The translations under genes were made by a program, and so were the position numbers. Positions 36,642 through 46,409 of a DNA stretch of 64,000 nucleotides are shown here, piece after piece. The notes under the pieces are model-generated. The model made no database searches. It had not been told where the DNA came from and was given only the letters and a program-made list of their open reading frames with translations. This stretch comes from Corynebacterium sp. BD556. Its GTDB lineage: Bacteria > Actinomycetota > Actinomycetes > Mycobacteriales > Mycobacteriaceae. Each line of letters starts with the position of its first letter. Position 1 is the stretch's first letter. Location: contig NZ_CP141643.1 of NCBI RefSeq assembly GCF_038452275.1, forward strand, positions 1,550,001 to 1,614,000, in the 5' to 3' direction.

Positions 36642-39600
36642 ATGAGCACGCGCATCGTACACCGCCCGGCACGGCTGCACCGCACCATCGCGGAACAGGA
36701 CCCCGTGAGCATTGCCCAGGTCCCCACTATTCGCCAAGGTGGTCAGCGGGGCAACATTATGATGGTTTTTCTGCCCATTGTGGCGGGAACCGGCATGGTG
36801 CTCATGATGATTTCTTCGGGCAACCCGATCCGCATGGCGGTGGGCGCGGTGATGTTTGTCGCGGTAATCATCACTGCGATTGCAATGTATATTCGCCTAA
36901 GCACTGGTTCGCGCAAGGCTGCGGAGGAGGAACGTCGCAGGTTTTTGGAGCACTTGGATGAGGTCGAGTCGACTGTCCATGATCTCGCCGTAGATCAGCG
37001 CACCGAGTCATTGTCACGCAATCCGCAACCACGGGCGCTGACGGATGTTGTGCGAGATCCCTACCGTTTGTGGGAGCGCCGCCGCGGCGACGAAGACTTT
37101 TTGGTGGCCCGTTTGGGCACTGGAGTGGGCAAAATGGCACGGGGGGTGAAGATTCTTCCTGGGGGTAATCCCATGCACGTGGCGGAGCCTTTGGCGCAGG
37201 CGCATCTCGACCGAATGATGCGGCGCACGTGTACCATTGAGCATCTTCCTATTGCGGTGCCGCTGCGCGGGTCGGTCTCTCTCGTCGGCGCTGCCGAGGT
37301 GACGTCGGAAGCGGTGCGTGCCCTTTTGTCTCAGGTTGCAGTGTTTCATGCTCCTAACGACGTCCGCTTCCATATCTGCCTTCCTTTATCTGACGCTGAG
37401 GACGATACCGGTTGGGCCTTGTGGTTTCCTCATATCCTTAGTGCAGATGAGTTTGATGGGCCTATCGGTAAGCGTGGGGTGTCCCATAATGAGGAGTCAG
37501 CTTCAGCACTGTTATCAGAGGTTGCGGCTCGCGCGGCGGAGCTGAGGGAGCGTTCGAAACACCAGTTAACTCCGTTGGAAAAGCCGCACCTGCTGGTGGT
37601 GGTCAATATGGATTCGGAGCACGGTCGCACGATCGCGGGTGAAGTGACGTCGATCGGTTCCCTCGAGGCGGCGCGTATTACGTTGTTGGCTGCATCGAGC
37701 GTGCAGCACGCCGAGCCTTCCCATGTCGATGTGCGGGTGATTTTTCAACAAGATCGTTCGTTCGAGGTGCAGTTGCTCGATCGTGGCGAGGTGCGCGAGC
37801 CGAAGGAGGGAGCTGCGGGTTATACCGAGCGTGTTCTTTACGGCGGGAGCAGTGGCATGCTTGACGACGTCTCCCCCGCCGTCGCCGAAGCCGTTGCGCG
37901 TGCAGTCTCCCCCTTGCGGCTCATTGCCGATGCCACCCCGGACGCGCCACTTGAGCAGACGATCGGTCTCGATATGATGCTTGGGGTTGAAGATTTCGCC
38001 AGCTACGACATTGATGAGGCTTGGCAGCCCCGCCCAAATAACGCCTTCCTCAACGTGCCTTTTGGCTTGGCTGCAGACGGGGAGCCGATCTACTTGGACA
38101 TCAAGGAGTCGGCTAAATCCGGCATGGGACCGCACGGTTTGTGCGTAGGTGCGACGGGCTCAGGCAAGTCTGAGGTCTTGCGTACTCTGGTTCTCGCGCA
38201 GGTTGTTTGTCACCCGCCTGATCAGCTTTCTTTGGTTCTTGTCGACTTCAAAGGCGGTGCCACGTTCGCAGGCTTGGAGGCATTGCCTCATACTGCCGCG
38301 ATAGTTGACAATCTCGAGGACGCCGCGGGTTTGGTGGACCGCTTGCACGACGCCATCCTGGGCGAGATTCAACGCAGGCAGCGGGTCCTGCAGGAGGCCG
38401 GCAATTTGGCCAATGTCGGGGAATACAACGCGCTACGCGACGAAGGCCTCGTCGAAGACCCTCTGCCAGTGCTATTCGTGATCATCGACGAGTTCGGTGA
38501 GCTCCTCGCGGCTAAGCCCGAGTTTATTGAGTTGTTCGTGCAAATCGGCCGCATCGGTCGCTCGATTGGTGTGCATCTGCTTTTGGCCTCGCAGCGTCTT
38601 GAGGAGGGCCGCTTGCGCGGATTGGAATCGTATCTTTCGTACCGGATCGGGTTGCGCACGTTCTCAGCGGCGGAATCGCGCGCCGCCATCGGTGTGACCG
38701 ATGCACACGAACTACCTCCCATTCCAGGTTCTGGTTACCTGAAGGTGGACCCGGACATTTTCGAACGCTTCAAAGCAGCCTATGTGTCCGGCCCTTATGT
38801 ATCTTCCGAGCAATCCATCAAGCGCGAGCTGCCGCCGGTGCCGATGCCTCTTGAGCTTGCAAATACCACCGAGCAATGGATGCGCGGGCGCCAACTAGCC
38901 CACGAAGCCGAGCTGGAAAATTCCGGAGTAGCGAAACCAGCGGTTACAACCCTCGACCTTGTGGTCTCGCGTCTTCGTCCGGCTGCCGATAAAACACGCC
39001 AAATCTGGTTGCCTCCTCTGCCTAAGTCGCTTGACCTCACAGCCGCGCTGGGCAAAGCTGAGATGGAGTCGAAGGCGGGGCTGACGGCCACGTCACAGGG
39101 CCCGCTGGTCTTCCCGCTGGGCGTGAAAGACAAACCTTTGATGCAGTGGCAGGGGCCGCTGTCCGTGGATTTATCGGGCTCGGGAGGCAACGTAGCCATC
39201 CTGGGTAGCCCGCAGTCAGGCAAGACGACAGCCGTGCGCACCCTCGTTACTTCCGCAGCGCTTACGCATAGGCCAACCGAGGTCAACTTCTACATTATTG
39301 ACATGGCCGGTTCCCAACTTGGCTACCTGGAGGGTTTACCCCACGTAGGTGCCGTGGCACCACGTTTCGATGAGAATCTTCTGCGCCGTACTGTTGCCGA
39401 GCTTGTGATGTTTCTCCACCAGCGTGAAAAACTTTTCAGCGCTTACCACATCTCCAGCGTTGAAGAGATGCGTCGCCTCCACGCCGACAGCCAGCTTCCT
39501 GAGTTGCCCGCGGCGGACATATTTCTCGTCGTGGACGGGTGGGCGACACTGCGAAAGGACTTTGAGGACGTGGCTGACGCTATCACCGACCTGGCACAGC

Positions 39601-40685
39601 GGGGACTCGGATTCGGCATCCACGTCGTGTTTGCCACAGGTCGATGGGCGGACTTCCGCTTGCCCCTCCAGGCGGTGATCGGGACACGCATTGAGTTCGA
39701 GCTCAACGACCCGATTGATTCGTCCATCGGCAAACGTGCCTCAGAGGGACTCAAGGGCCAACCGGTAGGTCGCGCATTGACTTCGGACGGATTGTATAGC
39801 CAGGTTTGTTTGCCCTATCTCGCTCAACCTGACGTGGCCAAAGATGCAACACCGCAATCAACGGTCGCTGCAATTGCCCAAGGGTGGCTCGGCCACAGCG
39901 CACCTGCCGTGCGAATGTTGCCCGATTCAGTGACGCTGGACGATCTTCGGGCAAAGCACCCTAGCGACGCCCCGGCACTTATCGGTTTAGCGGAAACCAC
40001 ACTGGAGCCTGCACATTTCAACTTCGAGGGCGACGAACGTCACGTCTTCATTGTTGGCGATGCTAAAGCAGGAAAGACATCAACCCTGCGAACTTTAGTC
40101 TCTGAGATAGTGCGGGACAAAAACCCCGGCGACGTCATGTTCGGAGTGTGGGATTTACGGCGCAATCTGCTGGGCTTCATCCCTGACCATTTTCTTGGCG
40201 GCTACGCCGGTACCCGCCCAGGATGCGACACGCTCACCGAGGGCATCGTGGCCGAGCTTGAACGACGTTTGCCTGGCCCCGGCGTGACCGTCGAGCAACT
40301 ACGCAACCGTTCGTGGTGGGAGGGACCAGAGATCTATGTCGTTGTGGACGACATAGATATGGTCGAAGGGTCCTCTAACCCCCTGAAACCATTGGTACGT
40401 TTTTTGCCTCAGGCTGCTGACATCGGCCTCCACTTGATTGTCACCCGCCGCTCCACCGGCATGGCTCGCGCCTCCTACGACCCGGTTGTGCAAGCTATCC
40501 GGGAGGCCGGGGCCGCTGGGATCCTCATGTCCGGCGAGCGCCAAGAGGGCCAAATCTACCCGAAGGTGTACCTCAAGCCACTACCACCGGGCCGAGCACA
40601 GTGGGTGCAGCGCAGCGGACGGGTCGAGATGATTCAGATCGCGCTAGCCCCGGAGGGCGAAGGAGGGTCAGGCCTCGAGGATTAA
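36642..40685 (+). CDS. eccC: EccC-type FtsK/SpoIIIE ATPase of a type VII secretion system
   Basis: The 1347-residue protein energises ESX export and recognises substrates. Two membrane helices occupy about residues 39-84 (MVFLPIVAGTGMVLMM, AVGAVMFVAVIITAIAM). Three FtsK-like ATPase domains follow, with Walker A GATGSGKS at 503-510, GSPQSGKT at 855-862 and GDAKAGKT at 1139-1146, and Walker B segments VLFVIIDEFGELL, IFLVVDGWATL and IYVVVDDIDMV. All three domains keep the P-loop lysine. Full length, GTGAGG ribosome site, no sign of damage. Confidence 0.95.
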   Translation: MSTRIVHRPARLHRTIAEQDPVSIAQVPTIRQGGQRGNIMMVFLPIVAGTGMVLMMISSGNPIRMAVGAVMFVAVIITAIAMYIRLSTGSRKAAEEERRRFLEHLDEVESTVHDLAVDQRTESLSRNPQPRALTDVVRDPYRLWERRRGDEDFLVARLGTGVGKMARGVKILPGGNPMHVAEPLAQAHLDRMMRRTCTIEHLPIAVPLRGSVSLVGAAEVTSEAVRALLSQVAVFHAPNDVRFHICLPLSDAEDDTGWALWFPHILSADEFDGPIGKRGVSHNEESASALLSEVAARAAELRERSKHQLTPLEKPHLLVVVNMDSEHGRTIAGEVTSIGSLEAARITLLAASSVQHAEPSHVDVRVIFQQDRSFEVQLLDRGEVREPKEGAAGYTERVLYGGSSGMLDDVSPAVAEAVARAVSPLRLIADATPDAPLEQTIGLDMMLGVEDFASYDIDEAWQPRPNNAFLNVPFGLAADGEPIYLDIKESAKSGMGPHGLCVGATGSGKSEVLRTLVLAQVVCHPPDQLSLVLVDFKGGATFAGLEALPHTAAIVDNLEDAAGLVDRLHDAILGEIQRRQRVLQEAGNLANVGEYNALRDEGLVEDPLPVLFVIIDEFGELLAAKPEFIELFVQIGRIGRSIGVHLLLASQRLEEGRLRGLESYLSYRIGLRTFSAAESRAAIGVTDAHELPPIPGSGYLKVDPDIFERFKAAYVSGPYVSSEQSIKRELPPVPMPLELANTTEQWMRGRQLAHEAELENSGVAKPAVTTLDLVVSRLRPAADKTRQIWLPPLPKSLDLTAALGKAEMESKAGLTATSQGPLVFPLGVKDKPLMQWQGPLSVDLSGSGGNVAILGSPQSGKTTAVRTLVTSAALTHRPTEVNFYIIDMAGSQLGYLEGLPHVGAVAPRFDENLLRRTVAELVMFLHQREKLFSAYHISSVEEMRRLHADSQLPELPAADIFLVVDGWATLRKDFEDVADAITDLAQRGLGFGIHVVFATGRWADFRLPLQAVIGTRIEFELNDPIDSSIGKRASEGLKGQPVGRALTSDGLYSQVCLPYLAQPDVAKDATPQSTVAAIAQGWLGHSAPAVRMLPDSVTLDDLRAKHPSDAPALIGLAETTLEPAHFNFEGDERHVFIVGDAKAGKTSTLRTLVSEIVRDKNPGDVMFGVWDLRRNLLGFIPDHFLGGYAGTRPGCDTLTEGIVAELERRLPGPGVTVEQLRNRSWWEGPEIYVVVDDIDMVEGSSNPLKPLVRFLPQAADIGLHLIVTRRSTGMARASYDPVVQAIREAGAAGILMSGERQEGQIYPKVYLKPLPPGRAQWVQRSGRVEMIQIALAPEGEGGSGLED

Positions 40686-40971
40686 GGCAGCTAACCTTCG
40701 CTTTTCGACGACTTTCACACCTCGAAGTCGAACCCCTCTGCCTTTGCCCCGCGACCAAGCTCCCCGAGCCGTTCCGTGGCGGATGTTGCGCCGATCTACT
40801 GTGCGCAAGGCTGCATGGTGTCTCCTCCCCACCGAGGAAGGACACACCGTCCAGCACTGCTCGGTCGATCACGCTGCCCGCATCGAACTCCACCCACGGA
40901 AAATCCTTGCGGATGCCTCGGGGTGCCCCCTGTGCACCGCTGGTAGGCGACTGTTACTTGTTCCTTGCGCG
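40686..40971. other. Intergenic stretch after eccC, no supported gene
   Basis: A short plus-strand frame from 40783 (MLRRSTVRKAAW, later DASGCPLCTAGRRLLL) has a CxxC-like pair but no ribosome site and runs into the antisense of the next gene. I leave the stretch unassigned. Confidence 0.4.
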
Positions 40972-41373
40972 TTAGGGGCCAACAACACGCCCATCAGGAA
41001 ACAGAATCGACGTTGTGCCGCTAATATCCACAAACGCAAGCCCATGTTTGTGCGCCACCCTCACACAAGCACTCGCGGCTTCTTCTGCCTCCGACCAATC
41101 AAACGCGATGTAGACAAAATCATCACCAAGGACATACTCCGTGTTGGCCTCCTCCTGCTCATCCTCATCCTCATCCCAATCAAGATCATCTATCGAAGGA
41201 AACTCGACCTTCAACTCCTCATAACACGCCACAATCGACGCCGCAGACCCCACCGGAGCACCATAATCGCGATCCTCCGACCACGACGTCGCCGCTCTAT
41301 ACCACTCCATGAACTCACCATGCGAACCCGTCGGCACTGTTGCCGGATCAATAATCATCACATCGAAACTCAT
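40972..41373 (-). CDS. Unknown acidic protein, possible immunity protein
   Basis: The start MSFDVMIIDP follows AAGGAG at 8 nt. The 133-residue protein is soluble and strongly acidic (LDWDEDEDEQEEA) with FMEWYRAATSWSEDRDY, AFDWSEAEEAASACVRVAHKHG and a C-terminal beta strand pair (LAFVDISGTTSILFPDG). It lies 12 bp downstream of the next gene on the same strand. Small acidic soluble proteins beside RHS toxin loci are often immunity proteins; that role is inferred from location and composition only. Confidence 0.65.
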   Translation of the reverse strand: MSFDVMIIDPATVPTGSHGEFMEWYRAATSWSEDRDYGAPVGSAASIVACYEELKVEFPSIDDLDWDEDEDEQEEANTEYVLGDDFVYIAFDWSEAEEAASACVRVAHKHGLAFVDISGTTSILFPDGRVVGP

Positions 41374-41385
41374 TCGAACCACTCC

Positions 41386-42054
41386 TTAACTACGGCGATC
41401 ATGAGTATCAATGTACTCACCCAACATGCGAACAGCCCTGTCAACAAACTCACCAATGGGGAGCTCACCGGGCTTATCCGAGAAGTTCTGCGGGTTTAAC
41501 CTCTTGTACCAATCCGTCGTCTCCAGCAAATACCGCGCGTGCTCAAAATCCCCCACATGAAAATCAACAAAAATATCCGCAAAATTATATGGACGAAAGT
41601 CCCACACATCACTTTCGGCGATATCGCGACGGAAATCACGCTGGCGAGTAATCTCCTCCTCAAGCTTCACCAACGCTGGATCCAGCAACGCCAAATACTC
41701 ATCCCACAACGGGCCACTGCCCGACGCCTCAAACGGATTGTAACCAGAGGGATACAAACCATGGTGAGACATAGCCTTCAGCCCAATAGCCGTAAACAAC
41801 CCCGTCGGCATGCCGTGAATAGGACTGTCAGCAAAGAGCTTCCTCTCAAGCCCTTTCAAAGCCGGAAAACGCGCATAATAATTGAACGCCGACTCGTACA
41901 CATCTTTGGAACGCTTGTTTGCATCAGCGACAAACATCATCTGCAAACCGTGCGGCAAATCCTTCACCCACACCGGACTCCTCGACCCGTGACGAACAAA
42001 ACCCCGCTCAGCAAACCAATCATCAACCCCAGAAAACAACCGCACAGCAGCCAC
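41386..42054 (-). CDS. Unknown protein, first of a two-gene operon beside IS3-C
   Basis: The start is placed at a GTG (VAAVRLFSGVDDWF), 9 nt after AAGGA; a TTG two codons earlier is too close to that site, and a TGA stands directly upstream. About 222 residues, soluble, rich in aromatic residues (YESAFNYYARFPAL, WDFRPYNFADIFVDFHVGDFEHARYLL). No known motif recognised. The left end of IS3-C lies only about 20 bp upstream and has no target duplication, so the native promoter may be lost. Confidence 0.65.
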   Translation of the reverse strand: MAAVRLFSGVDDWFAERGFVRHGSRSPVWVKDLPHGLQMMFVADANKRSKDVYESAFNYYARFPALKGLERKLFADSPIHGMPTGLFTAIGLKAMSHHGLYPSGYNPFEASGSGPLWDEYLALLDPALVKLEEEITRQRDFRRDIAESDVWDFRPYNFADIFVDFHVGDFEHARYLLETTDWYKRLNPQNFSDKPGELPIGEFVDRAVRMLGEYIDTHDRRS

Positions 42055-42114
42055 AAACAATCATCCTTCCACACTGACTCGGCCTGAGTTTTTCGGAGAC
42101 TACGGGTAAAAGCC

Positions 42115-43044
42115 TTACTGGGCTTTTCGGGTGGTGTTGAATTCCTCGTAGTCCTGCTCGTATTCGATCGGGGGAACGTCACCGATCGACGAGTGCAGAC
42201 GCTGGTGATTGTACCAGTAGACCCACGAGGCCGTTTCCGTTTCGACCTCCCGGGCATCCCTTTATGTGCGTGCGGGATCGACGTCGATGAGCTCAGTCTT
42301 GTACAGCCCGATCGTCGACTCCATCATCGCGTTGTCCAGAGCATCACCGACCGAGCCGATCGAGCCCTGGAGTCCGGCGTCTGCCAGCGCGTCGGTGAAC
42401 GCCAGCGAGGTGTATTGCGCCCCGGCGTCCGAGTGATGGACGATGCCGGTGGCGGTGAAATCCATGCGGGTGCGTCTGCGGCTGAACAACGCGTGTTCCA
42501 GGGCCATGAGCACCATCCTGGTGTCCATCACCGTGGTGACGACCCAGCCGAGGACCTGCCGCGAGTAGGCGTCGACGATGAAGGCGACGTAGCAGAATCC
42601 CTCCCGCGTCCAGGCGTAGGTGAAGTCCGCGATCCACCACTGATCCGGATGCGACGGATACCTCCACCGACGGCCTATTCGGTCCGGGTGCCGGCGGTGC
42701 GCAGGATTGGCCACGGTCGTCTTCTTGCGGTGCATTCCGCGGGACACACCGCGGATGCCGGTGATCTTCATCAGCCGTTCCACCTGGTCACGACCAATAA
42801 ACATGCAGTCACGGATGGCTGCTTTCCAGAGCTTGCGCCGGCCATAGACCTTGCGGTTTTCCTCCCACAGTCGGTAGATGCGGTAGGCGGCGTACGCTTC
42901 GTCGAGTTCGGCTCCGGTGAGGCCGAAACCGCGGGACTGGTGGGCGTAGAAGGTGCTCGGGGCAATCGCAATGCCGTGGGCAGTCAAGGTTTCGCAGATT
43001 GGCTCGACCCCGAAACGGTTCCGGTAGGTGCAGATGAAATCCAC
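42115..43044 (-). pseudogene. IS3-C OrfB transposase with in-frame TAA
   Basis: The rve core is present (WWIADFTYAW, VHHSDAGAQYTS, DNAMMESTIGLYKTE), but a TAA at 42262-42264 follows DVDPART. The same frame then continues REVETETASWVYWYNHQRLH through to a stop at 42115, the normal C-terminus of IS3 transposases. The stop removes about 49 residues, so the enzyme is probably inactive unless read through. Confidence 0.85.
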
Positions 43045-43046
43045 GA

Positions 43047-43379
43047 CTACCGAAGTTTGCGGTCGAGCTCCGCTTGGGCGAAAAAAGCTGACGCCGTCTT
43101 GAGGATCTCATTGGCTCGTCGCAGTTTGGCGACTTCCTTGGCCTGCTCCTCATAGACAGCCTGGAGCTGCTCGTAGGACAGGGAGCCGGGCTGGGGTGCT
43201 TGATCCTGCTTTTCCTGTTTTCGGATCCAGTTGCGCAGAGTGGATTCCTTTACGCCGAGCAGTTCGCCGATCTCTCGGCGGGCGGCTGCCTTGGAGATGT
43301 CGCCGTCTTCGAGACGTTCGAAGTACATACGTACCGCGCGTTCTTGGGTGGCGGTGTCGTACTTGCTGGGCCATGCCAT
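43047..43379 (-). CDS. IS3-C OrfA
   Basis: The 110-residue protein starts MAWPSKYDTATQER after AGGAGGACG. Helix-turn-helix (EIGELLGVKESTLRNWI) and a C-terminal coiled coil (EEQAKEVAKLRRANEILKTA, 20 residues) are typical of IS3 OrfA. Confidence 0.88.
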   Translation of the reverse strand: MAWPSKYDTATQERAVRMYFERLEDGDISKAAARREIGELLGVKESTLRNWIRKQEKQDQAPQPGSLSYEQLQAVYEEQAKEVAKLRRANEILKTASAFFAQAELDRKLR

Positions 43380-43436
43380 GATGCTGATCGTCCTCCTAGG
43401 GTAAAACCTAGTCTCCAACCAACCCAGGCCGCCTCA

Positions 43437-43544
43437 CTGTCCAGCAAATAAAAGCGGTGTACTGAGCGTACCTTTCCAGCGACGTTGACCATACAACGTG
43501 TGGACAGCACACCCAAGCACTTCACCTGTACACGGGTCGATGAT
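43437..43544 (-). pseudogene. RHS core fragment between IS3-C and IS3-B
   Basis: On the minus strand the 108 bases encode the IDPxTGEVLGCAVHTLYGQRRW...PLLFAG segment found intact at 54125-54555 and 63850-64000. Both sides are cut by IS elements without duplications. Confidence 0.8.
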
Positions 43545-43566
43545 TGAAGTGCCCCGGGTTTTGTTC

Positions 43567-44487
43567 CTAGGCATGTGCCTTGATTTCCATTATGTCCTGA
43601 GCTGAGCTTTTGCTCCAAAATTCTGATTCAACCTCCGCCGGCGTGCGGTAGTCTAGGGACTGGTGGAGCCGTGATTCGTTCCACCAATTCACCCATTCAA
43701 ACGTCGCGATTTCCACCTCGACAACGTCCGCCCACCTCCGAGTTTGAATGAGTTCATTCTTGTAGGAACCGTTAACGTTTTCAGCCAGAGCATTGTCGTA
43801 GGAGTCACCGACCGTCCCAGTAGACGCAGCGATCCCGTGCTCAGTCAGACGCTCGTTGTAGATGATGCTGACGTATTGCGAGCCGTGGTCCGAATGGTGA
43901 ACTAGACCTTCGGTTTTCTTCGCACACACAATCGCTTGGTTCAGCGCCTGCAGAGGCAACGCCTCGGTACGCATCGAGTCTGACAACGCCCACCCGACAA
44001 TCCTGCGGGAATACACATCAGTGACAAATGCGGTGTAGACGAAGCCTTTCCGCGTGCGCACATAGGTGATGTCAGCCACCCACAGTCGGTTGGGGCTTGG
44101 CGCTCTGAATTCACGATTGACCAGATCAGGTCGCACATCCGGCCCCTTCGGCTTGCGGGTCGTGCGAGGTGCACCTCCTTTGCCTTTGCCGGACAGACCG
44201 GCCAGGCGCATCAGGCGGGCGGTCTGCTCGCGGCCGATATGAATGCCTTCACGTCGAAGGGCACGCCACATTTTCCGCACGCCGTAAACGCCGTAATTGT
44301 TTGCGTGAACCTGGCGAACATGCTCCATGACAGCTGCGTCACGAAGTGCGCGGGCACTTAAGCCCCGGGCTTTCGACTGCCTGTAACCACGCGAGGTAAT
44401 GAAGCCACCTTCACGATTATTCTTCAACGTCGCACAGATGAACTCGACCGTGAAACGATCCCGATAGTCGTCGACGAACCGGATCAT
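43567..44487 (-). CDS. IS3-B OrfB transposase, copy 2
   Basis: Intact 306-residue protein identical to that at 11915-12835, with DDE residues in VADITYV, HSDHGSQY and DNALAENVNG. Confidence 0.92.
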   Translation of the reverse strand: MIRFVDDYRDRFTVEFICATLKNNREGGFITSRGYRQSKARGLSARALRDAAVMEHVRQVHANNYGVYGVRKMWRALRREGIHIGREQTARLMRLAGLSGKGKGGAPRTTRKPKGPDVRPDLVNREFRAPSPNRLWVADITYVRTRKGFVYTAFVTDVYSRRIVGWALSDSMRTEALPLQALNQAIVCAKKTEGLVHHSDHGSQYVSIIYNERLTEHGIAASTGTVGDSYDNALAENVNGSYKNELIQTRRWADVVEVEIATFEWVNWWNESRLHQSLDYRTPAEVESEFWSKSSAQDIMEIKAHA

Positions 44488-44801
44488 TTCCGACGTGTTG
44501 GGCCGAGTTCCGATGCGAAAAAAGCCGAGGCAGCTTTCAACAGCTCGTTGGTGTCACGTAGCTCCTGAACTTCGCGCCGTAGCCTGGCGTTTTCAGCAGC
44601 CAAGTCTTCAGGCAAATGATCAGGGACTCGTCCGTCGCGGCGAGCAGCCTGCGTCCACTGTCGGGCTGTGTGCCACGAGACACCCAGTTTGGGTGCGACA
44701 GCCTGACATGCGTCTTGCATCGAAAGATTTTCCGCCACGATACGGTCTTCAACGAGACGGACAACGCGGTCCTTCGCATCCTGGTCAAATTTCCTCGGCA
44801 T
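44484..44801 (-). CDS. IS3-B OrfA, copy 2
   Basis: Intact 105-residue helix-turn-helix protein, identical to that at 11601-11918; overlaps orfB by 4 bp. Confidence 0.88.
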   Translation of the reverse strand: MPRKFDQDAKDRVVRLVEDRIVAENLSMQDACQAVAPKLGVSWHTARQWTQAARRDGRVPDHLPEDLAAENARLRREVQELRDTNELLKAASAFFASELGPTRRK

Positions 44802-45168
44802 GTTCCAGATTTTCCCATCTACTCAAACGGAACAAAACCTGGGGCACTTCAGTCAACGAGATCAGCGAGAAGCTGATGGAAAATCCTGAGCTCGCCAAGC
44901 TGATTGGCGAGTTGTCGACGTCCACCGGTGACGCCAGTGACCTGGTCAAAGGTCTGTTGCAGGCGTCGATTAACGCTGGTCTGCAGGCGGAAATGGATGC
45001 CCATTTGGGCTACCGTCATTCCGACCGGAAGATGAAGGCCCAGGTTGAACCAACACAGGGTGGTAACCACCGCAACGGGTCGTACACCAAGACGGTTAAC
45101 TCTGGTTACGGCACGTTGGAAGTGACTGTACCCAGGGGGTCTGAACCCCGGAAAGTGGACACGGAGTT

Positions 45169-46071
45169 TTAATCAGATGCGGTTTTGAGTATAGCTGTTT
45201 CGGAAGATTCAAAGGCGTTCGGCGAACGATAGCCGCACCTCGAGTGCAGGCGTTTGGTGTTGTAGCGACTGCACCATTGGAACACGTCCCGGCGACACAC
45301 CAGCTGACTGGCGAAAACAGGTGCATCTTGAAGGACTTCCCGTTTCAACGTGGCGTTGAACGACTCCGCCAGAGAATTATCCGCGCTGGTACCAATTGCT
45401 CCCATCGATTGGGTAACACCGAGACGTTCACATAGTCTTCGGTACCGATCAGAGGTGTATACACTGCCATGATCGGAGTGGAAAATCGCTCCGTCAAGCC
45501 CGCCACGGATCCCGTAAGCCATCATCAAAGCCTCTTCAACTAACTCCGTACGCATGTGGACGGCGATCGCGAAACCGGTCAACTGCCGCGAGTAGCAGTC
45601 GATGACCGTCGCCAGGTACATATTCGACCCATCTGCAATCGGGAGGTAGGTGATATCGCCGACGTAGACCATGTTTGGTTTCTCCGCGGTGAAACGGCGT
45701 GCGAGCAGATCCGGAAACGTCGGAGCGCGTTTCGCAGACACCGTGGTCTTTACGCGGCGTTTCTTGGTGTAGCCGAACAATTCCATCTGGCGCATCAGCC
45801 TGGCGGTGCGCTTGTGATTGAGGCGATCATCGCTGGTCGGATCCGAGTTGATGGCCGCTGTGATGCGTTTCGCCCCGTAACAGCCGTTCTCAGCTGTGAA
45901 CACGGCCTTGATCCTCGCTCCCAGCGCCGCGTCAGCGACGAGGCGTCGCCGGCGGGCAGGAGCAGCAGATTTCCACTTGTAGTAGGAGGACCGGTTGATC
46001 TTCAGGACCTCACATAACCGCTTGACCTCGTAGAAGTCTCGGTGGTCATCAACGAACTGAAAGCGGTTCAC
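45169..46071 (-). CDS. IS3-A OrfB transposase (copy in IS256)
   Basis: Intact 300-residue DDE transposase. It differs from the other copies by EKPNMVYVGD where they have EKPNTVYVGD. Confidence 0.92.
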   Translation of the reverse strand: MNRFQFVDDHRDFYEVKRLCEVLKINRSSYYKWKSAAPARRRRLVADAALGARIKAVFTAENGCYGAKRITAAINSDPTSDDRLNHKRTARLMRQMELFGYTKKRRVKTTVSAKRAPTFPDLLARRFTAEKPNMVYVGDITYLPIADGSNMYLATVIDCYSRQLTGFAIAVHMRTELVEEALMMAYGIRGGLDGAIFHSDHGSVYTSDRYRRLCERLGVTQSMGAIGTSADNSLAESFNATLKREVLQDAPVFASQLVCRRDVFQWCSRYNTKRLHSRCGYRSPNAFESSETAILKTASD

Positions 46072-46409
46072 CAGTTCGTCTCTTCCGCGAAATATTTGGC
46101 CGCCTTGCGCAGGATCTCTCGTTCTTCCCGTAGCGTGGCGTTTTCGCGTTCCAGCATGCGGATGCGTTCGGCATCGGAGAGTCCTTGAGCAGGAGTACGT
46201 TCGCTGTTGGCTGCGGCGATCGGGCTGGCGACTTTTTCACCGTTGGCGTTGGTTTTGGTGCCGGTGCCGAAGGCGTCGAGCCAGGTGCGCAGGGAGTTGC
46301 GGTTGACCCCGAGATCGGAGGCGATCGCGTTGATCGTGGCTCCAGGGGTCGACTCGTACAACGTCACTGCGTCACGCTTGAACTGCTCGGTGTAGGTCTT
46401 GCGTGGCAT
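46068..46409 (-). CDS. IS3-A OrfA (copy in IS256)
   Basis: Intact 113-residue helix-turn-helix protein, same sequence as at 13846-14187; overlaps orfB by 4 bp. Confidence 0.9.
   Translation of the reverse strand: MPRKTYTEQFKRDAVTLYESTPGATINAIASDLGVNRNSLRTWLDAFGTGTKTNANGEKVASPIAAANSERTPAQGLSDAERIRMLERENATLREEREILRKAAKYFAEETNW

Larger units (their letters stand above)
42075..43436 (-). mobile_element. IS3-C, IS3 family element
   Basis: The 1362-bp element has ends TGACTCGGCCTGAGTTTTTC and TGAGGCGGCCTGGGTTGGTT (read inward). Flanking trinucleotides (CAC and CTG) do not match, so one flank was probably lost by deletion. The right flank is RHS core DNA; the left flank is the unknown two-gene operon. 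Confidence 0.88.
43545..44851 (-). mobile_element. IS3-B, copy 2
   Basis: Same 1307-bp length and ends as 11551-12857. Flanks GAT and GTC do not match. Left flank is RHS core, right flank is the interior of a broken IS256, so this copy marks a recombination joint. Confidence 0.92.

Noticed and set aside
36507..36642. Possible WXG100 (EsxA/EsxB) gene between eccD and eccC
   Set aside because: The 134-bp gap is too short and contains no WxG motif; no EsxA/B-like frame was found anywhere in the ESX segment.
40783..41040. Short plus-strand frame with CxxC after eccC
   Set aside because: No ribosome site, no clear start and it runs antisense into the better supported gene at 40972-41373.
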